A DNA stretch of 64,000 nt from Photorhabdus khanii NC19 (GCF_000517265.1 NZ_AYSJ01000006.1:57102-121101), one strand, 5' to 3'. Positions 52,996 through 63,283 are shown, counted from the first letter of the stretch. Numbers and translations: made by a program. Notes: generated by a model from the letters alone, not told the origin.

Positions 52996-54087
52996 CTACG
53001 CAGCGTTATCCGGACGGAAACAGAGATCACTGCGATCGTGATGGGAGATGTTAAATCCTAACCAACAACTCTGCCCCAGCGACTGATGGCCTCCTAATGA
53101 ACATCCCTGATAATATTGATGATCCAGCGTGATTCTGAGCTTCCAAGTATATTCAAGGCCGACATAACCCCGAACCCAGTCACACAATTGCCGGAGATCA
53201 TCACAATTGGATGTTGTAAACCGTGAAGATGGCAAAAAACGCTGATATGCCGACCAAGAGAGCGGGCCAAGTTCCAGACAAAATGCATATTGCACATCAG
53301 CCACAGCGATACCGAGACGAGCAGTATTCCCTAACCGGGCACCGCCATGACCGTTATGCAACCGCAACTGTTCATCACGGTCAATCGCCAGCCAGTGAAA
53401 CTGATTTTCATGTAACGTCACCGGCAAGCCAAAGTGGTAACGCAGTAAACACAGCAAACCATCTTTATTACGCGGATAGCGGCTCAGGTGCCCGGCCATA
53501 TAGTGATGTGTCCGCTCCTGCCGGAGGCGGTAACCTGAAACGTGACCCATGCCGATCAGGCTGGCAAAAAAATGGTCGAAACGGTGGTTGTCACTACGAT
53601 CAAAGGAGAGACAAGGCTGGGCATCCGCCCATGCCCGCCAGAATAGCGTTATCAAACGATGCTGAAACAGATTGAAAAAGGCACTCAGAGCATAATCTTT
53701 ATGTTGCTTCTGACGTTGCCAGGCAAATTCTGTGACATGTAAAGGCAGAGGGCCATTCGGGCCAAACAGACCAAAGTTATTGATATTAATCTGATAGTGG
53801 ATGCCATCTGGATAAGGCACGATAGCCGCAATTTCTGCCGGCGCAAAGTACAATGCCGGCTGTTGCCCCAGACGCAATGGCTCATAGCGCGGTAAAGGTG
53901 AACGCCCCAATGGATAAGGTGCGCCTGACTGTGCATCAATACGCCGCAACAACTGAAACAGATCGAAATCCCACGGCGCTTTTTCTCTTGCTGTCCAAAA
54001 ATGATCACCAAGTGCAGATGACGCGGTATGCGCTTTCTCCCCGGCCTGTACGATCTGATTGTCGGCATGTATAGCGAATATCTTCAT
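52996..54087 (-). CDS. tssG: T6SS baseplate protein TssG
   Basis: The 363-residue protein carries the TssG pattern: PWDFDLFQLLRRIDAQSG, then PLRLGQQPALYFAPAEIA and FGLFGPNGPLPLHVTEF, the characteristic FGLFGPNGPLP motif, and HDRSDLCFRP at the end. It builds the baseplate wedge with TssF, TssE and TssK. It overlaps the tssF stop by 4 bases (ATGA), so translation is coupled. Confidence 0.93.
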   Translation of the reverse strand: MKIFAIHADNQIVQAGEKAHTASSALGDHFWTAREKAPWDFDLFQLLRRIDAQSGAPYPLGRSPLPRYEPLRLGQQPALYFAPAEIAAIVPYPDGIHYQININNFGLFGPNGPLPLHVTEFAWQRQKQHKDYALSAFFNLFQHRLITLFWRAWADAQPCLSFDRSDNHRFDHFFASLIGMGHVSGYRLRQERTHHYMAGHLSRYPRNKDGLLCLLRYHFGLPVTLHENQFHWLAIDRDEQLRLHNGHGGARLGNTARLGIAVADVQYAFCLELGPLSWSAYQRFLPSSRFTTSNCDDLRQLCDWVRGYVGLEYTWKLRITLDHQYYQGCSLGGHQSLGQSCWLGFNISHHDRSDLCFRPDNAA

Positions 54088-55952
54088 AGCAATGCCCTCA
54101 CGCCGTCACACCCCGACCAGAACCCGATCGTTCCCCGCTGCACACTGGACAACGTCGTTTCGGCAAAACTGTTCACCGTCACCAAACGGCTAAACAGGTG
54201 CGCCAGAACACTCCCCATTAACCAAGGGGATCGACCAGAAAATGCCTGTTCGTCTACCTCCAACTGCACACTAATTCCACGTCGAAACAGTGGCATACCA
54301 GTCATATGACGATGTTGCGCTTGCAATCGACAACACCGGATACCACTAATCTGCTGTGCAATAACCGCATCCGCCTGACTGGCATGAAAACGTAATAGCC
54401 GCCGTAATTCCGTTTCACCCTGTTCAGTGGCGCAATCCTGCAAACTAAAGTAGTTAAGCTGTAACTGATTGATCAACTGCCAGCAAACCCGGCTCTCTGC
54501 CAGAGCCGGGCGGGGTTCACTGGGACCTTTGCGCAACCGCACCGCAGAGACGGGAACCGAATCCTGCATCACCAGGTTCTCCTGAGCCTGTCGTTGCAGC
54601 AATAGCGGCAGATCACGGTTGGTACACAGAACTTCCGCACTGAGGTATTTCAAATCACTGCGCCAGGGCGGATGATGCTCATCCGCCAGAGAGAGATAAA
54701 CCTCACTGCCAAGATAATCAGAACGCATACCATAGCGGTTCATATTCTGTGGCAGCAAACGTGATTCACGGCGGATAGAAAAATACCCCGCATTAACCAA
54801 TGCATCATCATGCGGCGTGTGATAAAGCGGATGAAAAATATAGCGCTCGTCACCGTCATGCTGGCTACCAATACCGCGTAATGCTGTGACGGAAAAAACC
54901 TCATAATCAAGCGGACGCATGTTATCAACCACCACATGGTATTCATGTTGCTGCTCATTGATCGTCATCGGTTCGGCAGTACGCGGAAAAAGATTGATGA
55001 CAGGGGTACAATGCAAAGCCAGATGGCTAATATCCACCACCTTTTCCAATTGTGGCGAACGCACATCCAACAAGATCTGAATTTCCAAGCACTGTCGCTT
55101 GCCTGCCTGTGCCAGCAGTGGCTGTAAACCACTAATGCTGAAAAACTGGAAACGGGCCGGAAAAGCAAAGTATTCCTGTAACAAGCGATACGCTTCGACA
55201 TTGCGCAAATCAACCGGCAATAATGCCTGCTCAGGAGCAAAGCCCTCATGACACAATGCCTGTGGCGGTAGCAATAACCGTTGCACCGAACTGCCGGGAA
55301 TATGGCACAACACCCCCTGACAGTGCGCCATCAATAATTCCAGCAGTTGTAAGGCGGGAACATCACCGCCACTGAGGTAGAACATCAGCTCATCACATTG
55401 CAATTCGCCCAGTGACACATTATCAAAACACGATAGTTGAATACGCAAAGCACCCTGTACCTCAGCACCACCAAACGCGGAAAGAGGGATATCCGCAGGT
55501 ACACCGCCCAACTCTACCAGTGATAAACGCAACGGCTGCAAGCTCACATCCTGTGCTGTACGGTAACGGCAACTGAGTCCCTTTTTTTTCAATGCCGGGT
55601 TTTCCATCAGTGAACCACGAGGCACCAGAAAACCTTTACTCAGATCCCCTTTAGTGGGGTCGGGCTGTAATTCCACAATTGCCATTGAAGGCAAACCCGC
55701 AAGATAGTTAGGATAAAGCGCTTCCAGTAACTGGGCGGAGAAACGCGGAAATTCAGCATCCATCTTGAGCTGAATACGCGAAGTCAGAAAAGCGACGCCC
55801 TCCAGCAAACGCTCAACGTAAGGATCGGTCACTTCATTGCCCTGCATCCCTAATCGCCCGGCCACACCAGGATAATGGCGAGCAAACTCATCCCCCATTT
55901 CACGCAACCATGCCAGCTCACGGTTGTAATACTCCAGTAGTTTTTCATGCAT
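54084..55952 (-). CDS. tssF: T6SS baseplate protein TssF
   Basis: The 622-residue protein begins MHEKLLEYYNRELAWLREMG, the conserved start of TssF, followed by FARHYPGVAGRLGM and DPYVERLLEGVAFLTSRIQL. It is full length. TssF dimers with TssG form the wedge of the baseplate. A GGAGGG ribosome site precedes it; it follows tssE by 3 bases and overlaps tssG by 4. Confidence 0.95.
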   Translation of the reverse strand: MHEKLLEYYNRELAWLREMGDEFARHYPGVAGRLGMQGNEVTDPYVERLLEGVAFLTSRIQLKMDAEFPRFSAQLLEALYPNYLAGLPSMAIVELQPDPTKGDLSKGFLVPRGSLMENPALKKKGLSCRYRTAQDVSLQPLRLSLVELGGVPADIPLSAFGGAEVQGALRIQLSCFDNVSLGELQCDELMFYLSGGDVPALQLLELLMAHCQGVLCHIPGSSVQRLLLPPQALCHEGFAPEQALLPVDLRNVEAYRLLQEYFAFPARFQFFSISGLQPLLAQAGKRQCLEIQILLDVRSPQLEKVVDISHLALHCTPVINLFPRTAEPMTINEQQHEYHVVVDNMRPLDYEVFSVTALRGIGSQHDGDERYIFHPLYHTPHDDALVNAGYFSIRRESRLLPQNMNRYGMRSDYLGSEVYLSLADEHHPPWRSDLKYLSAEVLCTNRDLPLLLQRQAQENLVMQDSVPVSAVRLRKGPSEPRPALAESRVCWQLINQLQLNYFSLQDCATEQGETELRRLLRFHASQADAVIAQQISGIRCCRLQAQHRHMTGMPLFRRGISVQLEVDEQAFSGRSPWLMGSVLAHLFSRLVTVNSFAETTLSSVQRGTIGFWSGCDGVRALL

Positions 55953-55955
55953 GAT

Positions 55956-56489
55956 TTACCCTCCATCCACCAGCTCAAAACGCCCGTTTTCCAGATCAAC
56001 ATGGCTGCTGAAAGTAAATGCTAATGGGCGGGGAGAACCCCGCAAATGCCCCCGGATTTCAAAGCAGAGAATATTGTGAACATCCAGTTCCTGATTACCC
56101 TGCATACCCGTGATAATTAATTCCTGCGGCATAATGCGCGGTTCGAAATAAATAATGGCTTCACGTATCGTGTACTCAATACTTTCCCAGCTCACCTGAG
56201 AAACAAACTTTCCCGCCAGTGCCCGGATACCAAAATTCAAGGTACTGGTACTAACATTCGGCCATGATGAGAGATCAGTGCCAGAGGAATAATGGTCGCA
56301 GTTAAATAGCGCCTGCAAATTATGCAGTACTGACAGACGATACTGCCGGACGCAGCCGCCATACGATACCTCTTCCCGGCCATTGCCGTTTTCTGTCAGA
56401 CGTTCAAGCAACATAGGAAAGGTCTGATAACCGGTATATATCGCCGAAGCTCTGCGTTCTCCGGTGTTTTTCTCTGATATTCTGCTCAT
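55956..56489 (-). CDS. tssE: T6SS baseplate protein TssE (gp25-like)
   Basis: The 177-residue protein contains a gp25-like fold with VSYGGCVRQYRLSVLHNLQA, FNCDHYSSGTDLSSWPNVST and then TLNFGIRALAGKFVSQVSW, followed by EYTIREAIIYFEPRIMPQEL. TssE resembles the phage T4 baseplate protein gp25 and helps start sheath polymerisation. It lies 3 bases after the DUF3540 gene and 3 bases before tssF. Confidence 0.93.
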   Translation of the reverse strand: MSRISEKNTGERRASAIYTGYQTFPMLLERLTENGNGREEVSYGGCVRQYRLSVLHNLQALFNCDHYSSGTDLSSWPNVSTSTLNFGIRALAGKFVSQVSWESIEYTIREAIIYFEPRIMPQELIITGMQGNQELDVHNILCFEIRGHLRGSPRPLAFTFSSHVDLENGRFELVDGG

Positions 56490-56492
56490 CGT

Positions 56493-57128
56493 TCAGCCTA
56501 TATGAATCTGTTCAGAGTCCACTTTTGTCACCGCCTGCGAGGTAATAATGGTATTACGTGCATGCAAACGGACATAATCACGGGCCTGACAATCCAGTTG
56601 CCCAACACGCACATGTTCTGTCTGTTCGACCTTACGCAATACGCGCTGGCTAATTTGCACCACGGTTTTCCACAATGCTTCCACGCGCCGGCCAAGCAAA
56701 CAGGCCACATTGACCCACGCCGTCAACTCATCACCGCTGTAACGCATATGGGTAATATGACAATCACTCTGTTGCGCTGTGATCTGTACAGATTGACTAT
56801 CAATACTGATCTGTTCAGCGCTATGGAGCATCAGCTCTCCTTGCGGAGCGATATGCAAATCCCCCGGAACACTGAGCGTCACCGGCTGCTGTTCATCAGC
56901 GCGGCTTAACACCGCCAGCACCCATAGCCGCTGGCTATCGTCACTGCAAATCAGCACCTCGTCACTGATCTGTGGCATCAGCAAACAACTTATGGCAACA
57001 CTGCATTGCCAGCCACGCTGCTGATACTCCACGATCACATCCCCTATTGGCAATGTATTGACGACTTGCCCCACGGCCTGTTGAGGAAGATTAATCTCTA
57101 ATGGAAATGCTTTTTGTGTTGCGTTCAT
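56493..57128 (-). CDS. DUF3540 T6SS accessory protein
   Basis: The 211-residue protein is rich in beta strands and glutamine/serine; LQVTLSVPGDLHIAPQGELM-like repeats (QPVTLSVPGDLHIAPQGELM) and the helical block TAWVNVACLLGRRVEALWKT, with VQISQRVLRKVEQTEHVRVG, are typical of DUF3540. The family is found only near vgrG genes together with DUF2169, pentapeptide and DUF4150 proteins, and is thought to help load or mature cargo on the spike. It is placed in the same order here. Confidence 0.85.
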   Translation of the reverse strand: MNATQKAFPLEINLPQQAVGQVVNTLPIGDVIVEYQQRGWQCSVAISCLLMPQISDEVLICSDDSQRLWVLAVLSRADEQQPVTLSVPGDLHIAPQGELMLHSAEQISIDSQSVQITAQQSDCHITHMRYSGDELTAWVNVACLLGRRVEALWKTVVQISQRVLRKVEQTEHVRVGQLDCQARDYVRLHARNTIITSQAVTKVDSEQIHIG

Positions 57129-57152
57129 AGGATAACCTCATGATTAATAGCG

Positions 57153-58211
57153 CTAACTGCGCGCACTCCACGTCTCTGCCGCAAACAGTGCGTCATCTTG
57201 TTCCAAAATGCCCTGACGATCGGAAAATTGGCTGCCCCGCTGGCAGGCCCGGTGCATCAACGTGCGCTTAAAACGCGCCTGACGCAGATCAGCATTACTG
57301 ATATCCGCCCAACTGAAATCGGCATAGCTCAAATCGCAGGCCACAAGAAAACAGCCATCCGCTTGCGCATAGCGCCACTGGCTTTGTACTAACGTGCTAT
57401 GGGAGAAATCAGCCTGATGCAGACGGGCAGCAATAAACTGCCCGTGATTGATTTTTGCCTGTCGGCACTGTGCTTCACGTAAATCACTTTCAATAAACAA
57501 CGCGCCTTCGGCCTGTACCTCATTCAAACAGGCACCGCGTAACGATGCACCTTTAAAACAGCTTTGCGTCAATATCGCCTGCCGGAAATCGGCGTGATCC
57601 AGCCGGTTATCGGTAAACTGGCAGGCCAAAAAGGTCAGCCCCTGAAACTGTCCTTTGCGCAGATCGCAATGTGCAAACACCCCCCGTTCAAAATAACTGC
57701 CTGTAAAGGTGATCTTGCGCAGATCCATGCCGAACAGCGTCAAGCTCTGGCAACGGCAGTTATGCATAACGCCATGACAAATGTCACTGTCATGCAGTAT
57801 GACTTTATCAAGCGTGCTATCGATAAAACGCACACGATTAAGATGGGAAGCGATGAAATAGGTACGGCCAAGATCGACATTTTGCAAAGAAAGTTGTTCC
57901 AACTGGCAGTCATTAAAGATGCAGTTATCCAGATGAGCGAGATCAAAACAGGCTTGCGACAAGATACATTGCTGAAACGAACACCCTTTCAGCGTCATTC
58001 CCTGAAAAGAGACAGATGATAGCTGACACTGCTGAAATACAGTTTCATCAAGCCGGCAATAACTGAAATCAACGCTGTCAAAGACAACATTGATAAACAC
58101 CATACCGGCAAGATCTCTCCCTGCCAGCAAATCACTCGTCAGGCATGTATCTTGAATAATTTCCCCTTGCGAAATCAGCGCACTCAATTGTTCTGAGGTT
58201 AAAGTTTTCAT
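57153..58211 (-). CDS. Pentapeptide-repeat protein
   Basis: From the ATG at 58211 (overlapping the upstream stop as ATGA) the 352-residue protein consists almost wholly of pentapeptide repeats with the A(D/N)LXX-like pattern, for instance FDSVDFSYCRLDETVFQQCQ, DLAHLDNCIFNDCQLEQL and LSYADFSWADISNADLRQA. Such right-handed beta helices serve as binding scaffolds. In VgrG-linked clusters a pentapeptide protein accompanies DUF2169, suggesting a cargo adaptor. No toxin domain is visible. Confidence 0.88.
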   Translation of the reverse strand: MKTLTSEQLSALISQGEIIQDTCLTSDLLAGRDLAGMVFINVVFDSVDFSYCRLDETVFQQCQLSSVSFQGMTLKGCSFQQCILSQACFDLAHLDNCIFNDCQLEQLSLQNVDLGRTYFIASHLNRVRFIDSTLDKVILHDSDICHGVMHNCRCQSLTLFGMDLRKITFTGSYFERGVFAHCDLRKGQFQGLTFLACQFTDNRLDHADFRQAILTQSCFKGASLRGACLNEVQAEGALFIESDLREAQCRQAKINHGQFIAARLHQADFSHSTLVQSQWRYAQADGCFLVACDLSYADFSWADISNADLRQARFKRTLMHRACQRGSQFSDRQGILEQDDALFAAETWSARS

Positions 58212-60757
58212 ATTAATTTCCCGCCGGCACAAGGCAGGGTTTTGCACTGATCAAGCAGAGCACCCTGTAACTGAGTATTCACATCAACACTGGATTGAGA
58301 AATATCGGCACGAAACAGATTGGCACGACGCAAATCCGCTCCGGCTAAATGAGACTTTTGCAGTAATGCCCCCATCAGATTGGCGTCTTGCAAAAAACTA
58401 TTGGTCAGCCGGGTACGAATGAACAGAGAATGACAGCCATTAACGGCGCGCATTTGGGCAAAACTGAGATCCGCTTCGCTAAAATCACAGTTCTGCAATA
58501 TGGCCTCTGAAAAATCAGCCGCTTCAAGCACGATGAGGCGGAAGTTACAACTGGTCAGCCGCGCATGCTGGAACAGACCGGCACGAATATGAGTTTTACC
58601 GGTAAACACACAACTTTCTAAATGTGCATGCTGGTATTGGGCATGATCCAGTGCGCTGTCCAGAAAAGTACAACTCTCCATCACGGCATGGTTGAAACGT
58701 ACCGCAGTAAAACCACCATTGATGACCGTCATACGCGTCAAATGCGCATGACTGAAATCCAACTCTTCCGGCGTCAGATCCATAAACAGGCAGTTTTCCA
58801 GTCGTGCCTGAAAGAAGTGACAATGATGCAGCGTACACTGCCGCAACAAAATATCACTCAAAGCAGCCTGGGAAAAATCACACATGACCAGTTCAGCCTG
58901 CTCCAGCGACACACCACCAAGGCATGCTCCGGTAAAATAACTGTTATGACACCGTGCTCCAATCAGGGAGGCATTATCCAGACAAGCGGCCTTTAGCGAA
59001 GTATTGTTCAATGAAGCATAAGCCAACATAGCTTCACTCAGATCGGCTTCATCCAAACAACAGTTATCCAGATTGGTATTTTCTAACAGAGTACGCTGTA
59101 AATTGGCCTGACGAAGATCCAAACCAGAAAGATCCGCGCCGGTCAGATCCATACCACTCAGATCCCGTTTTGTTGCCATGCAAGCGATCACATGACGACG
59201 TAACACTTCCGCCTGATCACCTTGCAACCGCGCAGCCGGCGGCCGCGTATCCGCTGATAGCCGATACATCTGATGTAAACTACGGTGCGTGCGTTTCAGT
59301 GCCTCCGGTGTCTGGGATCCCGGCGTTTTTTGTGACTGCTTGTATAACAGATCCAGCATACGGTAGTAGCTTGCAGGGCCAGCCGGGGAAGTACTGGCTC
59401 GTTCAGCCGCCGCATACGCAGCATTTTTTTGCTGAACCCGCTGTTGTATACGTTCTGCCTGTCTCTCCAGGCTGGCAACCAGATCCGGTAATTGATCGGC
59501 AGTCAGTGCTTTTCCCTCTTTCTGCGGCAACTCGGCAAGCAGTTGATTGATATCCTGCTGTTGCCCCTGGCTTCTCGCCTGATGCTGTCGGCGCAAATAG
59601 ATTTCACGCCTTGTCATAGTCTCCGCCAACGCACTGGGCGTAACCTGTACGTCATTATCTATCCAAGGCGCAATCAGGCTTTCATCCATCAAATCCTGCT
59701 CCCGTAGAGTAAAAAGAGCGCCCTTCTCTTTCTCTGCCCGTTGCGCCATCACATGCTGATAATGGGCAACCGGGCGCTCTGACTGTGCTAACTCCATTGC
59801 CACCAGAATTTGATGTACATCCACAGCATCATCTTCATTAATCGGGCAAGCACCATGCCAAATAAGCACCATCCGTTCCAAATGAGGCATAAACCATACC
59901 GTGGTAGCACGTAAATGGATCTCCTCAAGGCGCATTTCTTCACCACGCTGGCGGGTAATAAAACAGCGAGCCTGCCAGCGCGGTAACGTTCCCTGTTGTA
60001 CCGTCTGAGTTGGATGCATATTCCAAATACGCCAGGTGGCGCCCGACGGCAAAGCGGGTTTCCCATCCCACCATTGATCCTGCCCGGCCATATTGAATAG
60101 GTGCCAGTCTGTATCACGGGCAAAGCCGGGGAATTCATGCGCCAGCCACTGCTTATCGTATTTTTTCCCCATTAAACGACTGCGTTGCGGCCAACTAAAA
60201 TCCAATGGTGCGAAACTGGCGGGCTGAACACGCTGGTGCACTGAATGCAGAAGTTGATCGGGATGTTCGACGTTAGGTAATAGATGCCACAATATCCCGT
60301 CACGGGTAATAGGTTCATCTCCCTTACCTAATGGATTTTCCGCAATACGGCTACCGCCGAACGCATTTTTCCAATCAAGGTGCATCTTCTCGAACGGCTG
60401 GGGCGATGAAGGATGTCCGTTCTGCCAGTAGCGATCACCAAACACCATCAAACTTTTTTCTTTATCGGCAACCTGAATTCTCACCATGCAAGCCTCTTTT
60501 TGCTGCTGATGGTTTGTCCAGGCGTAACCGGTAGCAAAAAATTCCGCACAGGGTTTAGGAATAGAAAGATCCAGCACCCCACCGGTACTTTGTAACTCTT
60601 GCGCAACCAATTGCCACAGCTCCGGTTCCGGCCTGATTTGTGGCGAATCACTCATATCCGTCAGCGCCATCACAGCCACCCCCAGATAGTTTTGCTGCTG
60701 CCAGCGCCACGGACGATGCAAAACGCCCAGTCGCAGAGGTTTCATGATTTTCATCAT
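58208..60757 (-). CDS. DUF2169 and pentapeptide-repeat protein
   Basis: This 849-residue protein has an N-terminal DUF2169 domain (residues about 1-310: RLGVLHRPWRWQQQNYLGV, VFGDRYWQNGHPSSPQPFEK, WKNAFGGSRIAENPLGKGD) and a helical linker, then a long pentapeptide-repeat region from about residue 560 (RDLSGMDLTGADLSGLDLRQ) to the end. DUF2169 proteins occur next to vgrG and act as chaperone-like adaptors that help place effectors on VgrG in studied systems. An AGGAGA site precedes the ATG; it lies directly downstream of vgrG. Which effector it serves here is not apparent. Confidence 0.9.
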   Translation of the reverse strand: MMKIMKPLRLGVLHRPWRWQQQNYLGVAVMALTDMSDSPQIRPEPELWQLVAQELQSTGGVLDLSIPKPCAEFFATGYAWTNHQQQKEACMVRIQVADKEKSLMVFGDRYWQNGHPSSPQPFEKMHLDWKNAFGGSRIAENPLGKGDEPITRDGILWHLLPNVEHPDQLLHSVHQRVQPASFAPLDFSWPQRSRLMGKKYDKQWLAHEFPGFARDTDWHLFNMAGQDQWWDGKPALPSGATWRIWNMHPTQTVQQGTLPRWQARCFITRQRGEEMRLEEIHLRATTVWFMPHLERMVLIWHGACPINEDDAVDVHQILVAMELAQSERPVAHYQHVMAQRAEKEKGALFTLREQDLMDESLIAPWIDNDVQVTPSALAETMTRREIYLRRQHQARSQGQQQDINQLLAELPQKEGKALTADQLPDLVASLERQAERIQQRVQQKNAAYAAAERASTSPAGPASYYRMLDLLYKQSQKTPGSQTPEALKRTHRSLHQMYRLSADTRPPAARLQGDQAEVLRRHVIACMATKRDLSGMDLTGADLSGLDLRQANLQRTLLENTNLDNCCLDEADLSEAMLAYASLNNTSLKAACLDNASLIGARCHNSYFTGACLGGVSLEQAELVMCDFSQAALSDILLRQCTLHHCHFFQARLENCLFMDLTPEELDFSHAHLTRMTVINGGFTAVRFNHAVMESCTFLDSALDHAQYQHAHLESCVFTGKTHIRAGLFQHARLTSCNFRLIVLEAADFSEAILQNCDFSEADLSFAQMRAVNGCHSLFIRTRLTNSFLQDANLMGALLQKSHLAGADLRRANLFRADISQSSVDVNTQLQGALLDQCKTLPCAGGKLI

Positions 60758-60778
60758 CGGTTCTCCTATCTTGGTACG

Positions 60779-63283
60779 TCAGATAAAAATACTTAAACCG
60801 CTGAGGCTCAGATTCAGTGCCACGGCATTGATATTTATCTGGCCCATACTGAGGCTAAGGGTACTGGTTGACATATGCAGGGTGGTATTACCGATGTTCA
60901 GCATGTTATTCGACATCACCACGCCTTCATTTTTCATGGCAACAGAAGAGTTGGTATAGTTGAGCATATTGACACTTTCCGTCGTGCCACAGACGGTCAA
61001 AGTATTGCCGGCATGAGTTTCTATATGGCCTTCAATTTTATGCACCATATCTTTGGTTTCGATGCACACTTCACCGCCACAGTTAAGATGAGCATCAGCA
61101 TCCGCCTGAATTTTCAGGTTATCTTTAACATGCTCTTGCCAGCTACCCGCAATACTCCGTGTTACCGCTCCCTTAATTTCTACTTTTTGATCTTTATCCA
61201 CGCGCTGCTGATCAACGCCATTTATCTCAACATTGACACCTTTCTTATAAATCACTGAGGTCGGGATTTTCTGCTGCTGTTGCTGTTCCGATGCTTTCTG
61301 ATCCGCGGCTTCCTCAGGTGTCAATCCCTGTAATGTCGTTAACTTCTTCTGCGCCTGATTATCGGCATCACTGCTTTCTTTGTTGAGATACAGGCTGTCG
61401 CCATAGATTATTTGCTTACCGGCATCGAACAGGATATTGCCCCGCGCATGATGGCTGATGTTTCCTCCGGCATGCTGGCTGATACTCTGGCTGGCCTGCG
61501 TCTCTGATTTACCATGGACACGTTCATACTTGCCACCGGCAATAAAATCCGCACGCCCACCGGCAGCAATAATGGCCGTTTTCCCCAACCGGAAAGTTTG
61601 CATATCCGGCATCATTTTCAGGGTATTGCACATACCATGATGTTTGAGATGAGTTTCGCCTTTTATCTCCTGGGCTAAGACACCATCGACAGTGATATTT
61701 TTATCGTGCTCAACAGAGATATTCATGTCGCGTTCAGCGTGCATGGTGAATGATTCACGCCCCGGCGCATCTTCGAGAAACAGAAAACTGGCATTTTCTA
61801 CCCCTCCTTTCTTGCTGCGGCTCATAAACCCCATCCGGGTAGCATCATCGGGTAGCTGCCAGGGCGGCATACACTCCTCGTTGTAAACCCGTCCAGTGAC
61901 CAGCGGGCGATCCGGATCGCCGTTAATAAAATCAACCACCACCTCTTCACCGATCCGGGGGATCTGTAAGCTGCCATATTTCCAACCGGCCCAACTGCTG
62001 GAAACACGCACCCAACAGGAACTTCGATCATCCGGATGACCGTATCTATCCCAGCGGAATTTCAATTTGACGCGACCGTACTTATCGGTCCAGATGCTTT
62101 CTCCCGCCGGACCAGCGACTTCCGCCGTTTGGGGGCCACAGGTTTTCGGCCAGGGCGTTATTCGCTGCGGGCGCCAGACAACATCAGCCGGTACCGCGTG
62201 GAATGCAGCCCGGAACGGCCCTTTGTCCTGAGGAATCCCATTCGACTCGTCATACAGCGTACAGTCATACAGCTCATATTCCACATGAGTCACCAGAAAA
62301 GACGGTGTATCAGGTGGACAAGGGTTGTTTTGCAGGGTAAAAGTGCATCCCGGAGCCAATCCACACGCCGTCGTATTGCCGTACATCTGCTGCTGCTGCG
62401 CTTCAAACGCTTGTTGACGGATTTGCGCATAAAACTGACCGTGCTGATTATCGATATAACGTCCCGGCCATTCGAAAACATCCGCCTTATTAACCGCAAA
62501 CGACGCAGGATTGCTGCACACTTCCAATAAATGCGCCCGAGGCTTGCGAAAATCGTAATCATCCAGTGTATACACTCGCGGCGTAATTTCCTGTGCTGTA
62601 CTCCAGCACATAATACCTTCCTGATGATCAACAACGCCGGGCTGTGCAGCTAAATAGGGAATATGAGCATAGTCATCGTTAAATGGACGATGTGCATTTG
62701 GCGAATCAGCCAGAATTAAAGTATGTCCCTTTTCATGATGACTGAAATAATAGTAGATGCCTTCGTGTTCCATTAATCGACTGATAAAGTCAAAAGCACT
62801 TTCCTGATATTGGACACAATACTCCCATTGACGATAATGGCTACTGAGACGGTTTTCTATATTGATATGATATTCTGCCAATAGCGCGGCAATAATATCC
62901 GGCACACTCTGTCCCTGCCAAATACGACAGTCACGGTTTTGTGTCAAATACCATAAGGAAGGATGCAGAGTGAAAATATATAATTTATCGTTTTCTTCCT
63001 GTAAATGATGTCCAATATATTCAATACGTGTAATATCACCATGCAGGAAGCGAGAACCGCCCTGTGCCAACGGGATCTCCAGAGCCATACTCTTACCTAA
63101 TAATGACTTCATATCGAGATCATTACGTGTACAAAGAAACTCTACTTTAAACTGATACAGCTGCGACAATGATTCACTACCCGTTAATTTTCTGAAATAC
63201 AATCTGTCGCCATCAGAAGTATTAAGCGGTATATGCGCAATAATGCGGACATCTGTACGATAATCGGATGTATGACTCGCCAT
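60779..63283 (-). CDS. vgrG: T6SS spike protein VgrG (TssI)
   Basis: From the ATG at 63283 (MASHTSDYRTDVRIIAHIPL, GGAGA ahead) the 834-residue protein has the gp27-like N domain (LYFRKLTGSESLSQLYQFKV), the gp5-like OB domain with GPQTAEVAGPAGESIWTDKY and GRVKLKFRWDR, and the following region with KPYGVRVSSSWAG-like blocks (WVRVSSSWAGWKYGSLQIPR) and the long DUF2345-like repeat ending LSMGQININAVALNLSLSGL. It forms the trimeric spike at the tip of Hcp and carries the PAAR-like cap. The C-terminal repeats could bind an effector directly. First gene of the minus operon. The PAAR-like partner is at 36663. Confidence 0.95.
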   Translation of the reverse strand: MASHTSDYRTDVRIIAHIPLNTSDGDRLYFRKLTGSESLSQLYQFKVEFLCTRNDLDMKSLLGKSMALEIPLAQGGSRFLHGDITRIEYIGHHLQEENDKLYIFTLHPSLWYLTQNRDCRIWQGQSVPDIIAALLAEYHINIENRLSSHYRQWEYCVQYQESAFDFISRLMEHEGIYYYFSHHEKGHTLILADSPNAHRPFNDDYAHIPYLAAQPGVVDHQEGIMCWSTAQEITPRVYTLDDYDFRKPRAHLLEVCSNPASFAVNKADVFEWPGRYIDNQHGQFYAQIRQQAFEAQQQQMYGNTTACGLAPGCTFTLQNNPCPPDTPSFLVTHVEYELYDCTLYDESNGIPQDKGPFRAAFHAVPADVVWRPQRITPWPKTCGPQTAEVAGPAGESIWTDKYGRVKLKFRWDRYGHPDDRSSCWVRVSSSWAGWKYGSLQIPRIGEEVVVDFINGDPDRPLVTGRVYNEECMPPWQLPDDATRMGFMSRSKKGGVENASFLFLEDAPGRESFTMHAERDMNISVEHDKNITVDGVLAQEIKGETHLKHHGMCNTLKMMPDMQTFRLGKTAIIAAGGRADFIAGGKYERVHGKSETQASQSISQHAGGNISHHARGNILFDAGKQIIYGDSLYLNKESSDADNQAQKKLTTLQGLTPEEAADQKASEQQQQQKIPTSVIYKKGVNVEINGVDQQRVDKDQKVEIKGAVTRSIAGSWQEHVKDNLKIQADADAHLNCGGEVCIETKDMVHKIEGHIETHAGNTLTVCGTTESVNMLNYTNSSVAMKNEGVVMSNNMLNIGNTTLHMSTSTLSLSMGQININAVALNLSLSGLSIFI

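Noticed and set aside
53223-53675. 150-codon plus-strand frame antisense to tssG
   Set aside because: Shadow of tssG on the opposite strand; its product looks like random sequence.
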